Positions 10,755 through 21,182 of a stretch of DNA of 64,000 nucleotides are shown in pieces. Position numbers and translations under genes: made by a program. Position 1 is the first letter of the stretch. Each line of letters begins with the position of its first letter. The notes under the pieces are model-generated. The model had not been told where the DNA came from and ran no database searches. It was given only the letters and a program-made list of their open reading frames with translations. The DNA lies in contig AP026132.1 of the NCBI GenBank assembly GCA_030295235.1, forward strand, positions 1,239,501-1,303,500, in the 5' to 3' direction. This stretch comes from Fistulifera solaris (lineage: Eukaryota > Bacillariophyta > Bacillariophyceae > Naviculales > Stauroneidaceae).

Positions 10755-12455
10755 ATGCACTGCTCTACTGCTATACGTATATTCGCAACAATCGTTCTTC
10801 TTCCGAGAGCAACTTTATCGTTTGCACCTCAAACAATCGGTCGTTTGACACCGACGACGCTTTCTCCATCCTTTATTTCGATTACACAAACAACGACGCG
10901 TCTCCGAGATGCTAGTAGCAATACAGTGGAGATTCCTACCGAATGGCAAGGCGTCGTTTTATCGAAATTAAAACAAATTCAAGATCCAGATTTGAATGTC
11001 GATATTGTGACGGCTGGATTTTGTCAAAATTTGCAATATGATCCTGCAAATGCCAAATTATCCATGGATCTAGAATTAACGACACCGGCGTGTCCTGTCA
11101 AAGATCAATTTCAAAGAGATTGTGAGCAGTTGTTACTCGAATTACCGTGGATTCAACAAGTCGAAGTGACTCTGACAGCACAAGCACAAGGTACTTCCTC
11201 GACGTCCTTGGCTGGTTTAGCGCAAGTCGGTGCCATTGTAGCCGTTTCTTCGTGCAAAGGAGGTGTCGGAAAATCAACAACAGCCGTCAATTTGGCCTTT
11301 TCTTTGCAACAACTGGGAGCGACAGTAGGAATATTGGATACCGACTTGTACGGACCCAGTTTACCCACCATGGTGACGCCCGATGATGATATTGTGCGAT
11401 TCGTGGGTCGCCAAATTGCACCATTACAACGCAATGGCGTACGATTGTTGAGTTTTGGACATATTCATGATCAAGCGGCCGTCATGCGAGGTGCCATGGT
11501 CACGCAACTGCTCGAACAGTTCCTCGATGTGTGTCAGTGGGGCAAGCTCGATTATCTCATTTTGGACATGCCTCCGGGAACGGGAGATATTCCCTTAACG
11601 CTAACACAGAAACTCAATTTGACAGCAGCTGTTATTGTCACCACACCGACGGAACTCAGCTTTCAAGATGTCAAGAAAGGAATTGAAATGTTCGATACCG
11701 TCCAAGTACCGTGCATTGCCGTCGTGGAAAATATGGCGCATTACGAACTACCGGAATCGATGAAAGAAACCGTCGCAAAAGCGGTAAAACAATCGTCTCA
11801 TGTAACAAACGCGGAACAAGTCACACAAGAAGTATGGAAGGCATTGCAAAATACACCATTGCCTATCTTTGGAGCCGGACACCGATCGACGTTGCAACAA
11901 ATGTACGGTATTGAACAACATTTCAAAGTACCGCTCATGGATCAAGTGGCGTATGAAGGAGATCACGGGACACCATTTGTGTTGCAACAACCCGATTCCT
12001 CCGCCGCGCGCGTGTATCGATCATTGGCACAAGCGGTGGTCCAAGAAGTCGCCAAGGTCAAATACACACACCCGAATCAGCGTTTGTTTCTAGAATACAA
12101 TCGAGACGAGCATGTTGTGGCATTGAAACAAGGGACCAGCCCACAAGATGAAGAGATCAGTACATTGTCTCCAGCGACCATTCGTCGTGCCTGCCGTTGT
12201 GCGGCATGTGTCGAAGAATTGACGGGCCGACAAATTTTGTTGCCGAGCATGGTGTCGGAGAATATTGCACCGCTTCGTATGCAATCGGTAGGAAACTATG
12301 CTTGGAGTATCGATTGGAGTGATGGACATCGCTCTTTATATCCTGAAAAGAGTCTAAGGGCTTTGGCATCGCAAAAGCCAAAATCTACCACAAAAGACTC
12401 GTCGTCGACGACACTGGCATCGGTGGTTCGAGAACGCGTCCAAGAACCTGTTTAG
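10755..12455 (+). CDS. HCF101: HCF101-type Mrp/NBP35 family Fe-S carrier, plastid-targeted
   Basis: HCF101 is a P-loop ATPase that assembles or transfers [4Fe-4S] clusters in plastids, notably for photosystem I. The 566-residue protein starts with a signal peptide ending ATLSFAPQ, the diatom plastid motif with Phe after the cleavage site. An N-terminal DUF59 domain (about 60-145, with LTTPACP) is followed by the deviant Walker A KGGVGKS (168-174), DTDLYGPSLPT and DMPPGTGD of the Mrp ATPase. A C-terminal DUF971 region (CRCAACVEELTGR onward to WSDGHRSLYP) completes the three-domain order that separates HCF101 from cytosolic NBP35. No introns are needed. It converges on the aminotransferase gene with 100 bases between stops. 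Confidence 0.9.
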   Translation: MHCSTAIRIFATIVLLPRATLSFAPQTIGRLTPTTLSPSFISITQTTTRLRDASSNTVEIPTEWQGVVLSKLKQIQDPDLNVDIVTAGFCQNLQYDPANAKLSMDLELTTPACPVKDQFQRDCEQLLLELPWIQQVEVTLTAQAQGTSSTSLAGLAQVGAIVAVSSCKGGVGKSTTAVNLAFSLQQLGATVGILDTDLYGPSLPTMVTPDDDIVRFVGRQIAPLQRNGVRLLSFGHIHDQAAVMRGAMVTQLLEQFLDVCQWGKLDYLILDMPPGTGDIPLTLTQKLNLTAAVIVTTPTELSFQDVKKGIEMFDTVQVPCIAVVENMAHYELPESMKETVAKAVKQSSHVTNAEQVTQEVWKALQNTPLPIFGAGHRSTLQQMYGIEQHFKVPLMDQVAYEGDHGTPFVLQQPDSSAARVYRSLAQAVVQEVAKVKYTHPNQRLFLEYNRDEHVVALKQGTSPQDEEISTLSPATIRRACRCAACVEELTGRQILLPSMVSENIAPLRMQSVGNYAWSIDWSDGHRSLYPEKSLRALASQKPKSTTKDSSSTTLASVVRERVQEPV

Positions 12456-12555
12456 AACGATAAAACACATCATCTTATCAAATAAATCATGCAATCTGCA
12501 CCTTTCTAAAGTTTATGGTATTCTTCTCTATTGAAATGTAAAATTGAGAGCCTGG

Positions 12556-14082
12556 TTATTCTGCGACGTTCGCACAAGCCCGCTCCAAAAAGGAAATGAT
12601 CCGATGTCCTGCTTCTTCTAATACGGCTGTGGGTGCCCCAAACACGATACGGAAAAAGTTATCCGACGCTTTCATTCCAAAGCAAGATCCAGGTAACACG
12701 AGCACATTTTCTTGCTGCAACAATTCTCGCGTCCATTCGGCATCGCTTTTCACGGAAGTTGGGTGAGGCGGAGGCACGATTTGAACCATGAGATACATGG
12801 CACCCTGCGGACGATATACCTTCAAGTACGGCGATTGTCGCAGCACTTGTTCGACGGCGTGTGCCTGTTGTCGCAATTTCTGGCGCCACTCCTCTTTCCA
12901 AGTACCAATCGTCGTTTCATCGGGACCCGTGGGCGCGAGCGCAGCGGGAATCGCCCATTGCACGACATGACTGGCACCCATGATCACTTGCGCCAATTGC
13001 TGTGCTCCGTGTCGAATGGATAGCAATGTGCCATAAATGCTGTTTAATGTTAAAATGGACAAATGAGATAGACATACCACAGTAATTTCGTAAGTTTTCA
13101 TCAAACGACTTACTTGTCATGAAACACGAGCCAACCGACACGCCATCCAGGAACCAAATACTGCTTTCCCAACCCCGAAGCTTGGACGATTGGCACATGC
13201 GGCGACGGAATCATTTCATTGCGAACACTCGCCAAGCTATGAAAGACACAGTCGTCGTGCAATGTCATATCTCCATAAATTTCATCCGAAATGACCATGA
13301 GATGATATTTGTCACACAATTTCAAGAAGTCTTGCAAATGGGTCTTGGAAAAAACGGCCCCGGTCGGATTTGAGGGATTGTTGATGAGAATGGCTTTGAA
13401 GGAACAGTTGTGGGTCTGTTGCAACAAAGTTTCTAGTTCGACGAGATCCATGTGCCATTCTTCCGTCTCAGTGTTGTAAACGAGAGGATACATTTGCGTT
13501 TGACATCCCAAAGATTGACAAATCACATTATAAAGCGGAAATCCTGGTGACGGAATCAACAATACATCGTGAGGAGATTGCAACGTCGCCCGGAATAAGA
13601 GTTCTAACGCTCCCGAACATCCGTTGGTAACAATGACGTGATTGGATGTTACATTTAAAGAAGGATTGTCGCGATTGCAGTGTTCGGCGATGGCTTGACG
13701 GGCTGACAACGTTCCGACGGCGGGGACGTAGCCAGCCGATTGCAAGAGATGTTTCTGAACGGCTTGTACTACCACTGGACATGGAGGAAAGTAAGAGGAC
13801 GGATCACCCAGCTGAAGACGTTGACGATTAGGATTTCAATGATAGGAAATAAAGTGATCGAAAAGTTTCTTTTCTCTCGTTACTTACTGCAAGTGAAATG
13901 TGTGATTTGTCATGTTCTTGCACGGACGCAAGAAAAGGATCGACAATAGCACGTATAGGATTATACGTTCTTTGCGCTTCCATTGAAGCAGGGATTACCG
14001 GCCAGTTGAGTGACAAGAGTGTGACTTTGGAAGCAGCATTGTTTCCTTCTTCTACAACAACAACGGAAGTGGGAGAAGCCAT
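12556..14082 (-). CDS. Class I aminotransferase, tyrosine-aminotransferase-like
   Basis: Three exons (13888-14082, 13114-13811, 12556-13039) separated by 76- and 74-base GT-AG introns give 458 residues. This PLP enzyme transfers amino groups between an amino acid and a 2-oxo acid. Visible landmarks are NPIRAIVD near the N-terminus, the phosphate-binding region SGALELLF, NPSNPTGAVFSKTHL, SDEIYGDM, and the Schiff-base lysine in ASGLGKQYLVPGWRVGW, which together match the tyrosine/nicotianamine aminotransferase branch. FFRIVFGAP lies near the C-terminus. There is no clear presequence, so a cytosolic location is plausible. Substrate (tyrosine, aromatic or other) is not decided by the sequence. 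Confidence 0.85.
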
Positions 14083-14763
14083 TTCGTTTCCTTTTTTCTA
14101 GAAAAGAAAGCAAGAGTAGCAAAATAAAATAATAATGTTATGATGTCGAGCGTTTACCAGGTATGCGAACACATAAACGTAAACGATAAAGAGATCCCTT
14201 TCAACTAAATTAATTGATTTCTCCCCAAAAGAACAAATGCAGATGGGCGTCTCCTTTCCGAATTCCTTTCACATCAAAAGGAGAAGAATTCTCAATCCAT
14301 TCACGAATGTCGTTATGCCGTGACTGACGAAAGATTCAATAAAGATTCATGACTGAACACTCACGACTCACGATGTTCTTGATAAATAAAAACCACGATG
14401 AACGATGAAACTCGCCTCCGCCGTTTTAGACACGACGAGCGTCATCGTTTGCACGCATCTCGTCCGCACCATGGTCATTAAAGGAACACATAACATCAAG
14501 TTAATGAACAAACCATACAAGCATTTAAATGCAACAATGTGCTCCATGTTACTGCTATCCTGTTTTCTTTTTTTTTTTAAAAGGCGGAGGGCGATCGAGT
14601 TTGAAAAATACAAAAGAAAAGATCAAATGACACATAATGAAACTATCATTATTATGAAATGTTATCGTTCTTCATGTGAAGAGAAACTGTGTGGAGAAAT
14701 ATTCTAAGCGCTGATTACAGCATGACGCCGTTCGAATAGCCGGAAAGTGTGGACCTTGAGTCT
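14083..14763. other. Intergenic, no gene seen
   Basis: This separates the start of the aminotransferase from the 3' end of cysteine-rich gene C. Open frames at 14368-14707 are mutual shadows without family features. A homopolymer T run lies near 14570. Confidence 0.5.
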
Positions 14764-15243
14764 TTAAACGAAGTCCACATAACAGGTCGAACTTGAAAGG
14801 GCCGTTCGGCAATTGAGGCTGAGGTTGGTGTCAGCAGAAAGGGCGGCAATTTCCTCCTCGCATTCCTCAAGAAGCTCCGAGCCCAAGTCATCGTCCTCGC
14901 TTTCCTCCAGTTTACGAAGTTGACGACGAACCCGGCAGTTGAACATGGCCCGACAGAGAGACGCTGAGTGATAACGGCGGCAGTAGTCACAGTTTGATGT
15001 TGAAAGCTTGCGGCGGTCATCGTCATCAGACACTTCCCATACCGGAGCTTCGTAACCGTTTGCGAGAAGAACGTCGTCGAGGTCCGGAATCATCGCATTT
15101 GAAATGTAGGTCAGTTCTGTGGCGCTACAGACGTCGTCGGCAGCTTGTTCATTGAGGAAGTAGACGACCACCTCGGGGGCCTCTGCCAATTGTGCAGCGA
15201 CGGAAGCGAAAATCGAAAGCAAAGTGATGAGAAGGAACTTCAT
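14764..15243 (-). CDS. Cysteine-rich RXL preproprotein C
   Basis: Third family member, 159 residues and the shortest. The signal peptide FLLITLLSIFASVAAQ is followed by VVYFLN, DDVC, AMIPDLD, YEAPVWEV and an acidic DDDD preceding RRKL. The cysteine module CDYCR ... SLC ... FNC, then RRQLRKL (two RXL motifs only one residue apart), an acidic EESEDDD stretch and LNCRTAL, TCYVDFV follow. It is the most acidic copy, and the canonical SRS before the fourth cysteine has changed to SAS. All eight cysteines are present. It stands on the strand opposite to A and B, about 9 kb from B, with D and E following in the same orientation. Confidence 0.8.
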   Translation of the reverse strand: MKFLLITLLSIFASVAAQLAEAPEVVVYFLNEQAADDVCSATELTYISNAMIPDLDDVLLANGYEAPVWEVSDDDDRRKLSTSNCDYCRRYHSASLCRAMFNCRVRRQLRKLEESEDDDLGSELLEECEEEIAALSADTNLSLNCRTALSSSTCYVDFV

Positions 15244-16826
15244 GGTAGACTGTGTAAGAGAGATATCGGTATCGAATGTTGTTTTGATGGCAAATGAATT
15301 TTATGAGATAATGAAGCTGCCAAGCTTGGAAACATTGACAAGTCGTCCAAAATGCGGTGGCAGAAATTTTGAAATGTGGGTTCGTCCAAGAATGACGACT
15401 CCCACCAATCATTAAATAACTATATAACAATCAAGACTTCCTAGCTTATAGACGAGTACCGGACGTAAAGAATAGAAAATTGACGTCGTTCGAAGAACTC
15501 TTAGCATCCGTTTTCTTTGCATCAAATATTATTGCCTCTCTAACAAGTAGGCCTTTTCGACAGAAAAATCTAGGCTCTATGGAATCTGCCGAACCTTATT
15601 GGCCCGGAAGATAAGCTTACAAGACAGAGAGGGTGACGTGGACGGTGGACGGCAGGTGAGAGGTGAGTGGTGAGTGGTGAGTGGTGAGTCAGGATTACGA
15701 ATTCGAACCGGATCCGCACGTACAAAAATGAAAGGACAAACGACAAAGACAAAAAACAAAACAAGTCTAAATTTTTAGACAATACTACGGAGTAGACCCG
15801 ACATCAGAGATTTGTAAAGGGTACCAGTAAAGGGAGGCTGGCATAAATGCAAGCAGGCCGACGAACGTTCAAAGTTCAAAGTTCAAATAATATGAGACAA
15901 GCACGACTCACTTTCACACGACCGACAACTATAGTTCGACGGCCTCTAGAATACCGCAATACCGTACGGTATAATACCAGTATAATACCGGTATTCGGGT
16001 ATTCGGATTTTCGATACCGGTATTTGAAGTTAGTTCAAACAAGACTGGGGCACGTACGACTGGATTCCCGTGATTCCGCGGCAGTTAACGTGAAGATGCG
16101 AGAGCTTTCCCGTCAAGGCGCTGAAACCCAATACGGTATCGATACCGTACGATACCGTACAATACCGTATTCCGGTATCGAAAATCCTGATACCGGTATT
16201 TGAAGAACTATACCGACAACCCGCAACTGCAACCACAACCACAACCACGCAACCACGACAGGGCTGACTATTGACATCTGACGAAAACGGAAACATTGAA
16301 TTTTGAATTCGACTCTTCGATCTGTTTTCGACTTTGGACTTGTCAAGATTGTAGACTGTAGACATGCCGATGTCCGCCTCGCCGTACATTAATTTGTTGA
16401 GAAATGAAGAAAAGCGTAAAGCCTGAAGCCCCAAGTTCCAAGCAGACCTAGCTAGGCTACAGGTAGTAACCGGCAATCGGCACTCGGCACGCAACAGCAA
16501 TCGACAGTCAGCCCCCTCTAGCTTCTCTCTAGAGTTTCCCTCTCAAGAGAATCGGCAGTCGCGCTTGCGTCACAAAATAACCCTAAGGTGACTACGGAGT
16601 AATGAACTTAGGGGTATTTTTTTCTTGCTAGGCACTAAGCGCCATCCTAATTTAGATGATAAGTAATGGAGAGTTTAATGAAAGATGGCAAATAAATAAT
16701 GAATAACCAAGAGATTATTATGGTATGAACATGTCATTGTGTCTCGCGCGAATACGATCTTTACGCTATAATTGAGAATTCCGAACCAGACTCCACGTGA
16801 CCGCCAGCTATCTGATTTTTCGGCAA
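15244..16826. other. Intergenic between genes C and D, with repeats
   Basis: This 1.6-kb stretch has no credible gene. It holds a short GTGAGTG tandem tract at about 15656-15690, a TACCGG/TACCGT-rich palindromic block at 15959-16206, and two TACGGAGTA motifs (15786-15794 and 16593-16601). Open frames within the block translate only its repeated units. Confidence 0.6.
15959..16206. repeat. TACCGG/TACCGT-rich palindromic block
   Basis: Two segments, 15959-16029 and 16131-16206, are built from overlapping ATACCGGTAT, TACCGTACGGTA and similar self-complementary units, and both end with GATACCGGTATTTGAAG. They are separated by about 100 bases of unique sequence. Many alternative hairpins are possible. 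Confidence 0.7.
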
Positions 16827-17423
16827 CTAGACCAACTCCACATGACAGACAGAGGCTTGAAGGGCGGCTTTGCAACTACGGCTGAGAAATCTGTTGTAGG
16901 AAAGACTTACAATGCTTTGCTGGCATTCGGCCAAAAGGTCAGCAGCAAGATCATTCAGTTTTCTTTCGTCAGCTTGACCATCACGAAGTTGGCGACGAAA
17001 GCCACAGTTAAACATTCCATTGCAGTAGCTGCGTGGGTAGTAACGTCTGCAGAAATCACAATTGGAAGAGCTCGTTGTGGTGGAAGCAGTGGCTGCGCTG
17101 AACGAGTCGATCTTGCCAGAGACGAGGACACCGTCGGTGCCGTCGGTATCGATGAGCTGGCGCCGTGTCGCGGCCCCCGTAGTCTGCCACTGGGGAATTG
17201 CGTAGTTGTTTTCTAGCAGTGTCATGTCAATGTCGGGCATCATTTTACTGTCGAGGTATAGAAGTTCTTGTTCGGTACATGCCGTCGGCGAGGCTTTTTC
17301 ATTGACGTAGAAGACAGCCATACCAGGAGCCTCCTTTGGCGTGAATGCCGAAGCATCCAACGTCATGAGTTGTCCATTGACAGCAGTGAGAGTAAAAATT
17401 AAGGTGATGAGGAGAAACTTCAT
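16827..17423 (-). CDS. Cysteine-rich RXL preproprotein D
   Basis: Fourth family member, 198 residues from the ATG at 17423, chosen because it begins the signal peptide (FLLITLIFTLTAVNGQ); upstream in-frame codons have no such feature. It has VFYVN, PTAC, KMMPDID, NNYAIPQW and TRRQL. The segment between the first RXL and CDFCR is expanded by about 25 residues (DGTDGVLVSGK, then a Ser/Thr/Ala run), the largest linker in the family. SYCNGMFNC, RRQL, RKL, SRSCKAAL and CHVELV complete the pattern with all eight cysteines. The first eight residues are almost identical to those of C, suggesting a recent duplication or conversion. A fold-back element lies about 375 bases upstream. Confidence 0.8.
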   Translation of the reverse strand: MKFLLITLIFTLTAVNGQLMTLDASAFTPKEAPGMAVFYVNEKASPTACTEQELLYLDSKMMPDIDMTLLENNYAIPQWQTTGAATRRQLIDTDGTDGVLVSGKIDSFSAATASTTTSSSNCDFCRRYYPRSYCNGMFNCGFRRQLRDGQADERKLNDLAADLLAECQQSIVSLSYNRFLSRSCKAALQASVCHVELV

Positions 17424-17798
17424 GGTGGTATGAGTTATGTTACCTGCAGGGGTTTGGTTTTGTGAAGGGCGAAAGAAACTGGTTGATGAAAAGATGAAAC
17501 AACAAACAACGACCAACAATAACGCCGTCTGGCACGGATCAAGGCTCAAGATTAAACTTGTTAGAAAAAGTAGGGAAGGCATAAGCGGTACCTGAATCTG
17601 ACTATTGCCCTTTAAAAACCCAAGGGGAAATACTATGTAAATATTGTACAAACTCTGTGACAGAACGGAGAATTTGGGGCTCGGGATTCGGGATGAATGA
17701 TTGATGATTACCTGGTACCAGTACTGGTAGGCAATTTTTCTCGTTCTCTCTCCTCTCTCCCCGATCAATTCAAAGTTCAAAGCCAAAAGCCTATCTGG

Positions 17799-18110
17799 TA
17801 CTGTACAGCTGGGATTCGATCGTCATTACATAATGTACACCTCGTAGAAAATGTACCAGAGAGTTTACGAAAAATTTTTCCGTATAACTTTACGTACAAA
17901 TTTCCCAAAACATATTTTGTAGCTCTCAAAATTCTGAATCTATCTATAAATTTATCTTTTTCATTCGAAGTTTTCATGAAAGATAGAAATGAACATGAAA
18001 ATGGGAAATTTATACGTAAAGTTATACAGTAAAATTTTTCGTAAAGTCTCTGGTACATTTTCTACGAGGTGTACGTGGTGTAATGACGATCGAATCCCAG
18101 CTGTACTGTA
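17799..18110. mobile_element. Fold-back (MITE-like) element with 109-bp inverted arms
   Basis: The arms 17799-17907 and 18002-18110 are reverse complements with about eight mismatches by eye, enclosing a 94-base AT-rich loop. Both ends contain GTACAGCTGGGATTCGATCG. There is no internal coding capacity, so this would be a non-autonomous element. A TATCTG hexamer flanks both sides but leaves unequal arm ends, so the target duplication is uncertain. Confidence 0.8.
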
Positions 18111-18140
18111 TCTGTACGTGCTAAGGAAAAAGTATGCTTT

Positions 18141-18165
18141 ACGGTACCGGTACCGGTACCGGTAC
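18141..18165. repeat. GGTACC short tandem tract
   Basis: Four consecutive GGTACC-type units form a self-complementary run directly beside the fold-back element. It translates as a Tyr-Arg alternation that is not a gene. Confidence 0.8.
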
Positions 18166-19442
18166 AATTACCTTGTACAATCTTTAAAGCTTGTTCTCAT
18201 TGATAACTGATACGCCCCTCGGTCATTGTTGTCACAAACTGAACAGCTGTAACGACGAGAGACAAGAGACAAGAGACAAAAAGAAAGTGACTCGGGACTG
18301 ACGATCGGATGATTCAGAAGTCAGAAGTGATGAGTCCTGATCCTGGTCCGGATCCAGTTGCGACGACGAGGAAAAAGATCACAATGACGATGAATAAAAG
18401 TAAATACCAGGTACCAGGTAAATAAATAAATACTCCGTACCTATTCAAGCCAACGATTGTTTCACAATATGCTTCGTTGCTTCCTAGTCATAGTGAATTG
18501 CGATAAGTGCTGCTATTTGAATTTCTTCGGCAGATGAAGAAATATTTGGTTGCAGATTTCGACGAAAAATTACAATATACAAAAATGGATTGTGCAGGCT
18601 CCACTCAGTGTGATAAAAGGTTGGCGGGAAACTCGTTGATTAAGTCACATCCTGACACAGTTTCTTGGATACCGGCTTCTCGATTTCTCGTCATGGTGGC
18701 CCCGATAAAGGAGCCACCGGTAGAGACACCGTTGTGTTCGGTCTGTCAACTCTATCAAGGCCAGAAAATTTCTTACCGTCGATGCATAATGCTCTCGTAC
18801 AGTATACAAAATGGCAACATTGAAATAATACGTCATTTCGAGGCGAAGTTATAGTCGAGCGGTTCAACTTGAGGTCGAAATATGGACAGGACAATGGTTT
18901 CAAGGTTGTTCAACTCGTATTTGTTGCAGTATGCAGCATGCAGCATGCAGAATGCTGCTTCGGTTTTTTCAGTCAATTAACAAATTGCTTGCTTGCACAT
19001 TCGATGTATGTAGCCTCATTTGAATAAGATACGGCCCAATCGCCTCGCGCGCTGCGTAGGGATTCTGACCTAATTATTTCTTAAAATAAAATAAAAATTC
19101 AGTGACGCCGTCAAGTGCCCCTAAATATTGCGTACCATGAGCCAATTCATCAGATCGTTAGCTCTTTTGGTAATTGTTTTTCCTTGGACCGAAAGAATTA
19201 TAAAACTAGCTTCTACGAAGCCAAATTTTCCTAACGAATAAGATAGAATCACTTGAGAAGAAATTGTCCCCAGCGCATTCTAGGACAGTCGACAAGGTTT
19301 AGCTTTTACCTAAATTCTTCTACAACACAAAAGATTTTGACAAAGTAATGTCTATGAAATAAGTTTATGATCACGTAATTTAGTCTCCTATCTGAATGTA
19401 TTCACAATGCTAAACGGCAGCAACCTTTTTCTTGAACGCCAT

Positions 19443-19931
19443 CTATACGAATTCAACGTGGCAAGTAGAACCTGCAAGGGCTGCTTTGCAAGTTGCGGTG
19501 AGGAATCGGTTTCTTGACGAGATCAAAGCAACATTGTCTTGACACATTTGCAGCATCTCGGCGCCGAGCTCGGTAGTGTCTAACTTGCGCGTAGCGTCTT
19601 TCTGACGAAGCTGACGACGGAAGCCGCAGTTAAACATTATGTTGCAGTAGGAGCGGCCATATTGTTGACGGCAAGTATCGCAGGTATTGTTCAACTTGCG
19701 TCGGGTGGCGTCAGTCGCCGTGAACTCCCATTCAGCCGGATCGAAGTTGTTCGAGATGAGAGCCATGTCGAGGTCGGGCACCATTTTGCTGTCGATGTAG
19801 GTGAACTCCTCAGGGGTGCAATCAGTGTCGAGGGCGTTCGCGTTCACATAGTAGACTTTCACTTCAGGGGCAGCAAGCTGTGCAGAGACAGATGCGGCAG
19901 TGGCGAGCAAAGCAATGATAACGGACTTCAT
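19443..19931 (-). CDS. Cysteine-rich RXL preproprotein E
   Basis: Fifth family member, 162 residues. The signal peptide VIIALLATAASVSAQ leads into KVYYVN, DTDC, KMVPDLD, NNFDPAEWEF and TRRKL. The linker to CDTCR is only about three residues (NNT), the shortest in the family. GRSYCNIMFNC, RRQL, RKL, ATCKAAL and TCHVEFV follow, with all eight cysteines. With D it shares NCGFRRQLR, so D and E group together by eye, as do A and B (SLC..MYNC). Secretion is predicted; no catalytic motif is seen. Confidence 0.8.
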   Translation of the reverse strand: MKSVIIALLATAASVSAQLAAPEVKVYYVNANALDTDCTPEEFTYIDSKMVPDLDMALISNNFDPAEWEFTATDATRRKLNNTCDTCRQQYGRSYCNIMFNCGFRRQLRQKDATRKLDTTELGAEMLQMCQDNVALISSRNRFLTATCKAALAGSTCHVEFV

Positions 19932-21182
19932 GGTATTTGTGTTGTGTATGATGATCGTTTGACGTTATCAAGTTGTTGCTAATTTTGATTTTTATGAGCT
20001 TCTTCACAATCGAAATCGAAATTGCTTGAGGGGTCGGAGTCAAAGTTTACTTGACCGGCGGAGGGAGAAAATGATGAATGACTGGCATTCCGTACTAAAA
20101 CAGACAATTTTAAGATTAAAGATTTCTTACAAGGGAATGACGTTCTTCTAAGTAACTGGACAACATCAACCACGAGGATCCTCTGTTCTGTACTAAATCC
20201 TATGCCGAAGGCACTCAAAGCCGTATCTTGTGGATCTTGTTGGTTAACAATCTTATTACTGAGCCGAAGCATTTTCAAGGAATTGGTGTTCGCCTTTCAG
20301 TTCGCCGCTCCATTCTTTTCGATTTTCTCATTAAAGTGCGCATCTGGCAAAACGTCAATACAGCAGAAACAGGCAAGAATGCACTTAACGACGATTAAAG
20401 AAACGCCGTTATAAAGTGACTTTCGCTCGCATTCGTACTTCTCACTGAACGACGAAAGAGCGCAGGGCAAACCCATCGCATTGCGCGATTGCGTGGGTGA
20501 ATTTCAGATTTTACCAGTGAATCTTTTCACGTTTATTACTCTCAAGCATCGCGATCGAAGTCGAAGGTCGAACGTCAAACAGCACTTTTACTTTTATCGC
20601 TTCTCGTCCACGCGTTTCCATAGTGACAGTGACAGAACTCGTGGCTGCACGTGTCATGTGTAAAGGAAAAGGAAACATCATGATGTGGCATGCAAAGATC
20701 TTTGGTGGCATGTGCCCCTTCGCCCTTCATGGGTTCATTGTTCATTGTTTGTGAACTACGGAGTATCAGCTCTTCGATCTTCCGTGCATTTGAAATTTGG
20801 GCGCTCAAGTCCTCTTCTTGCCTTTTGAGCCGCGCCAAGAGCCAACATCTAAGATAAGCGCAATAACCTTAGATTACTAACTCAACTGAAGATGCCATAA
20901 TGCCATAATGTATCATCGAGAATCAAGACTTAACACTCATGACTAAAATATTTTGATTACTTCTTACCTTTAACCTTACAGATTGGATACTGTGACGCAA
21001 TCTGTAGGTGACATCACACGTCACGTCACGTGTTGTTCCGGTTCGCGTCAAAGAATTCTTGCACCGTCGCTGATCCTTTTTGTTCTTTGACAGCATCACC
21101 ATTCTCGCAATCAAGGTCATTGGTCGTCAAGTCTTCTCATCTATCTTTATAATTCACTTTAAGTATTAATTGAGTGAAAGCC
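19932..21182. other. Intergenic between gene E and MCCA
   Basis: About 1.25 kb. On the minus strand at roughly 20745-20838 a coiled-coil-like frame (LARLKRQEEDLSAQI, then ISNARKIEELILRSS) has no ATG and could be a decayed exon. It reads through a TACTCCGTA copy at 20757-20765. Nothing else recognisable. Confidence 0.4.

Larger units (their letters stand above)
17424..19442. other. Intergenic between genes D and E, repeat-rich
   Basis: Two kilobases containing a fold-back element (17799-18110), a GGTACC tandem tract (18141-18165), a TACCAGG duplication near 18405-18420, and a TACTCCGTA copy (18431-18439). A 115-codon frame at 18507-18854 lacks an early ATG and any family feature, and is not accepted. 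Confidence 0.6.

Noticed and set aside
18507-18854. 115-codon plus-strand frame between genes D and E
   Set aside because: No early ATG, no homology features, repeat-rich surroundings.
20745-20838. Coiled-coil-like minus-strand frame
   Set aside because: About 30 suggestive codons without an ATG or convincing splice sites; too short to call more than a possible exon remnant.
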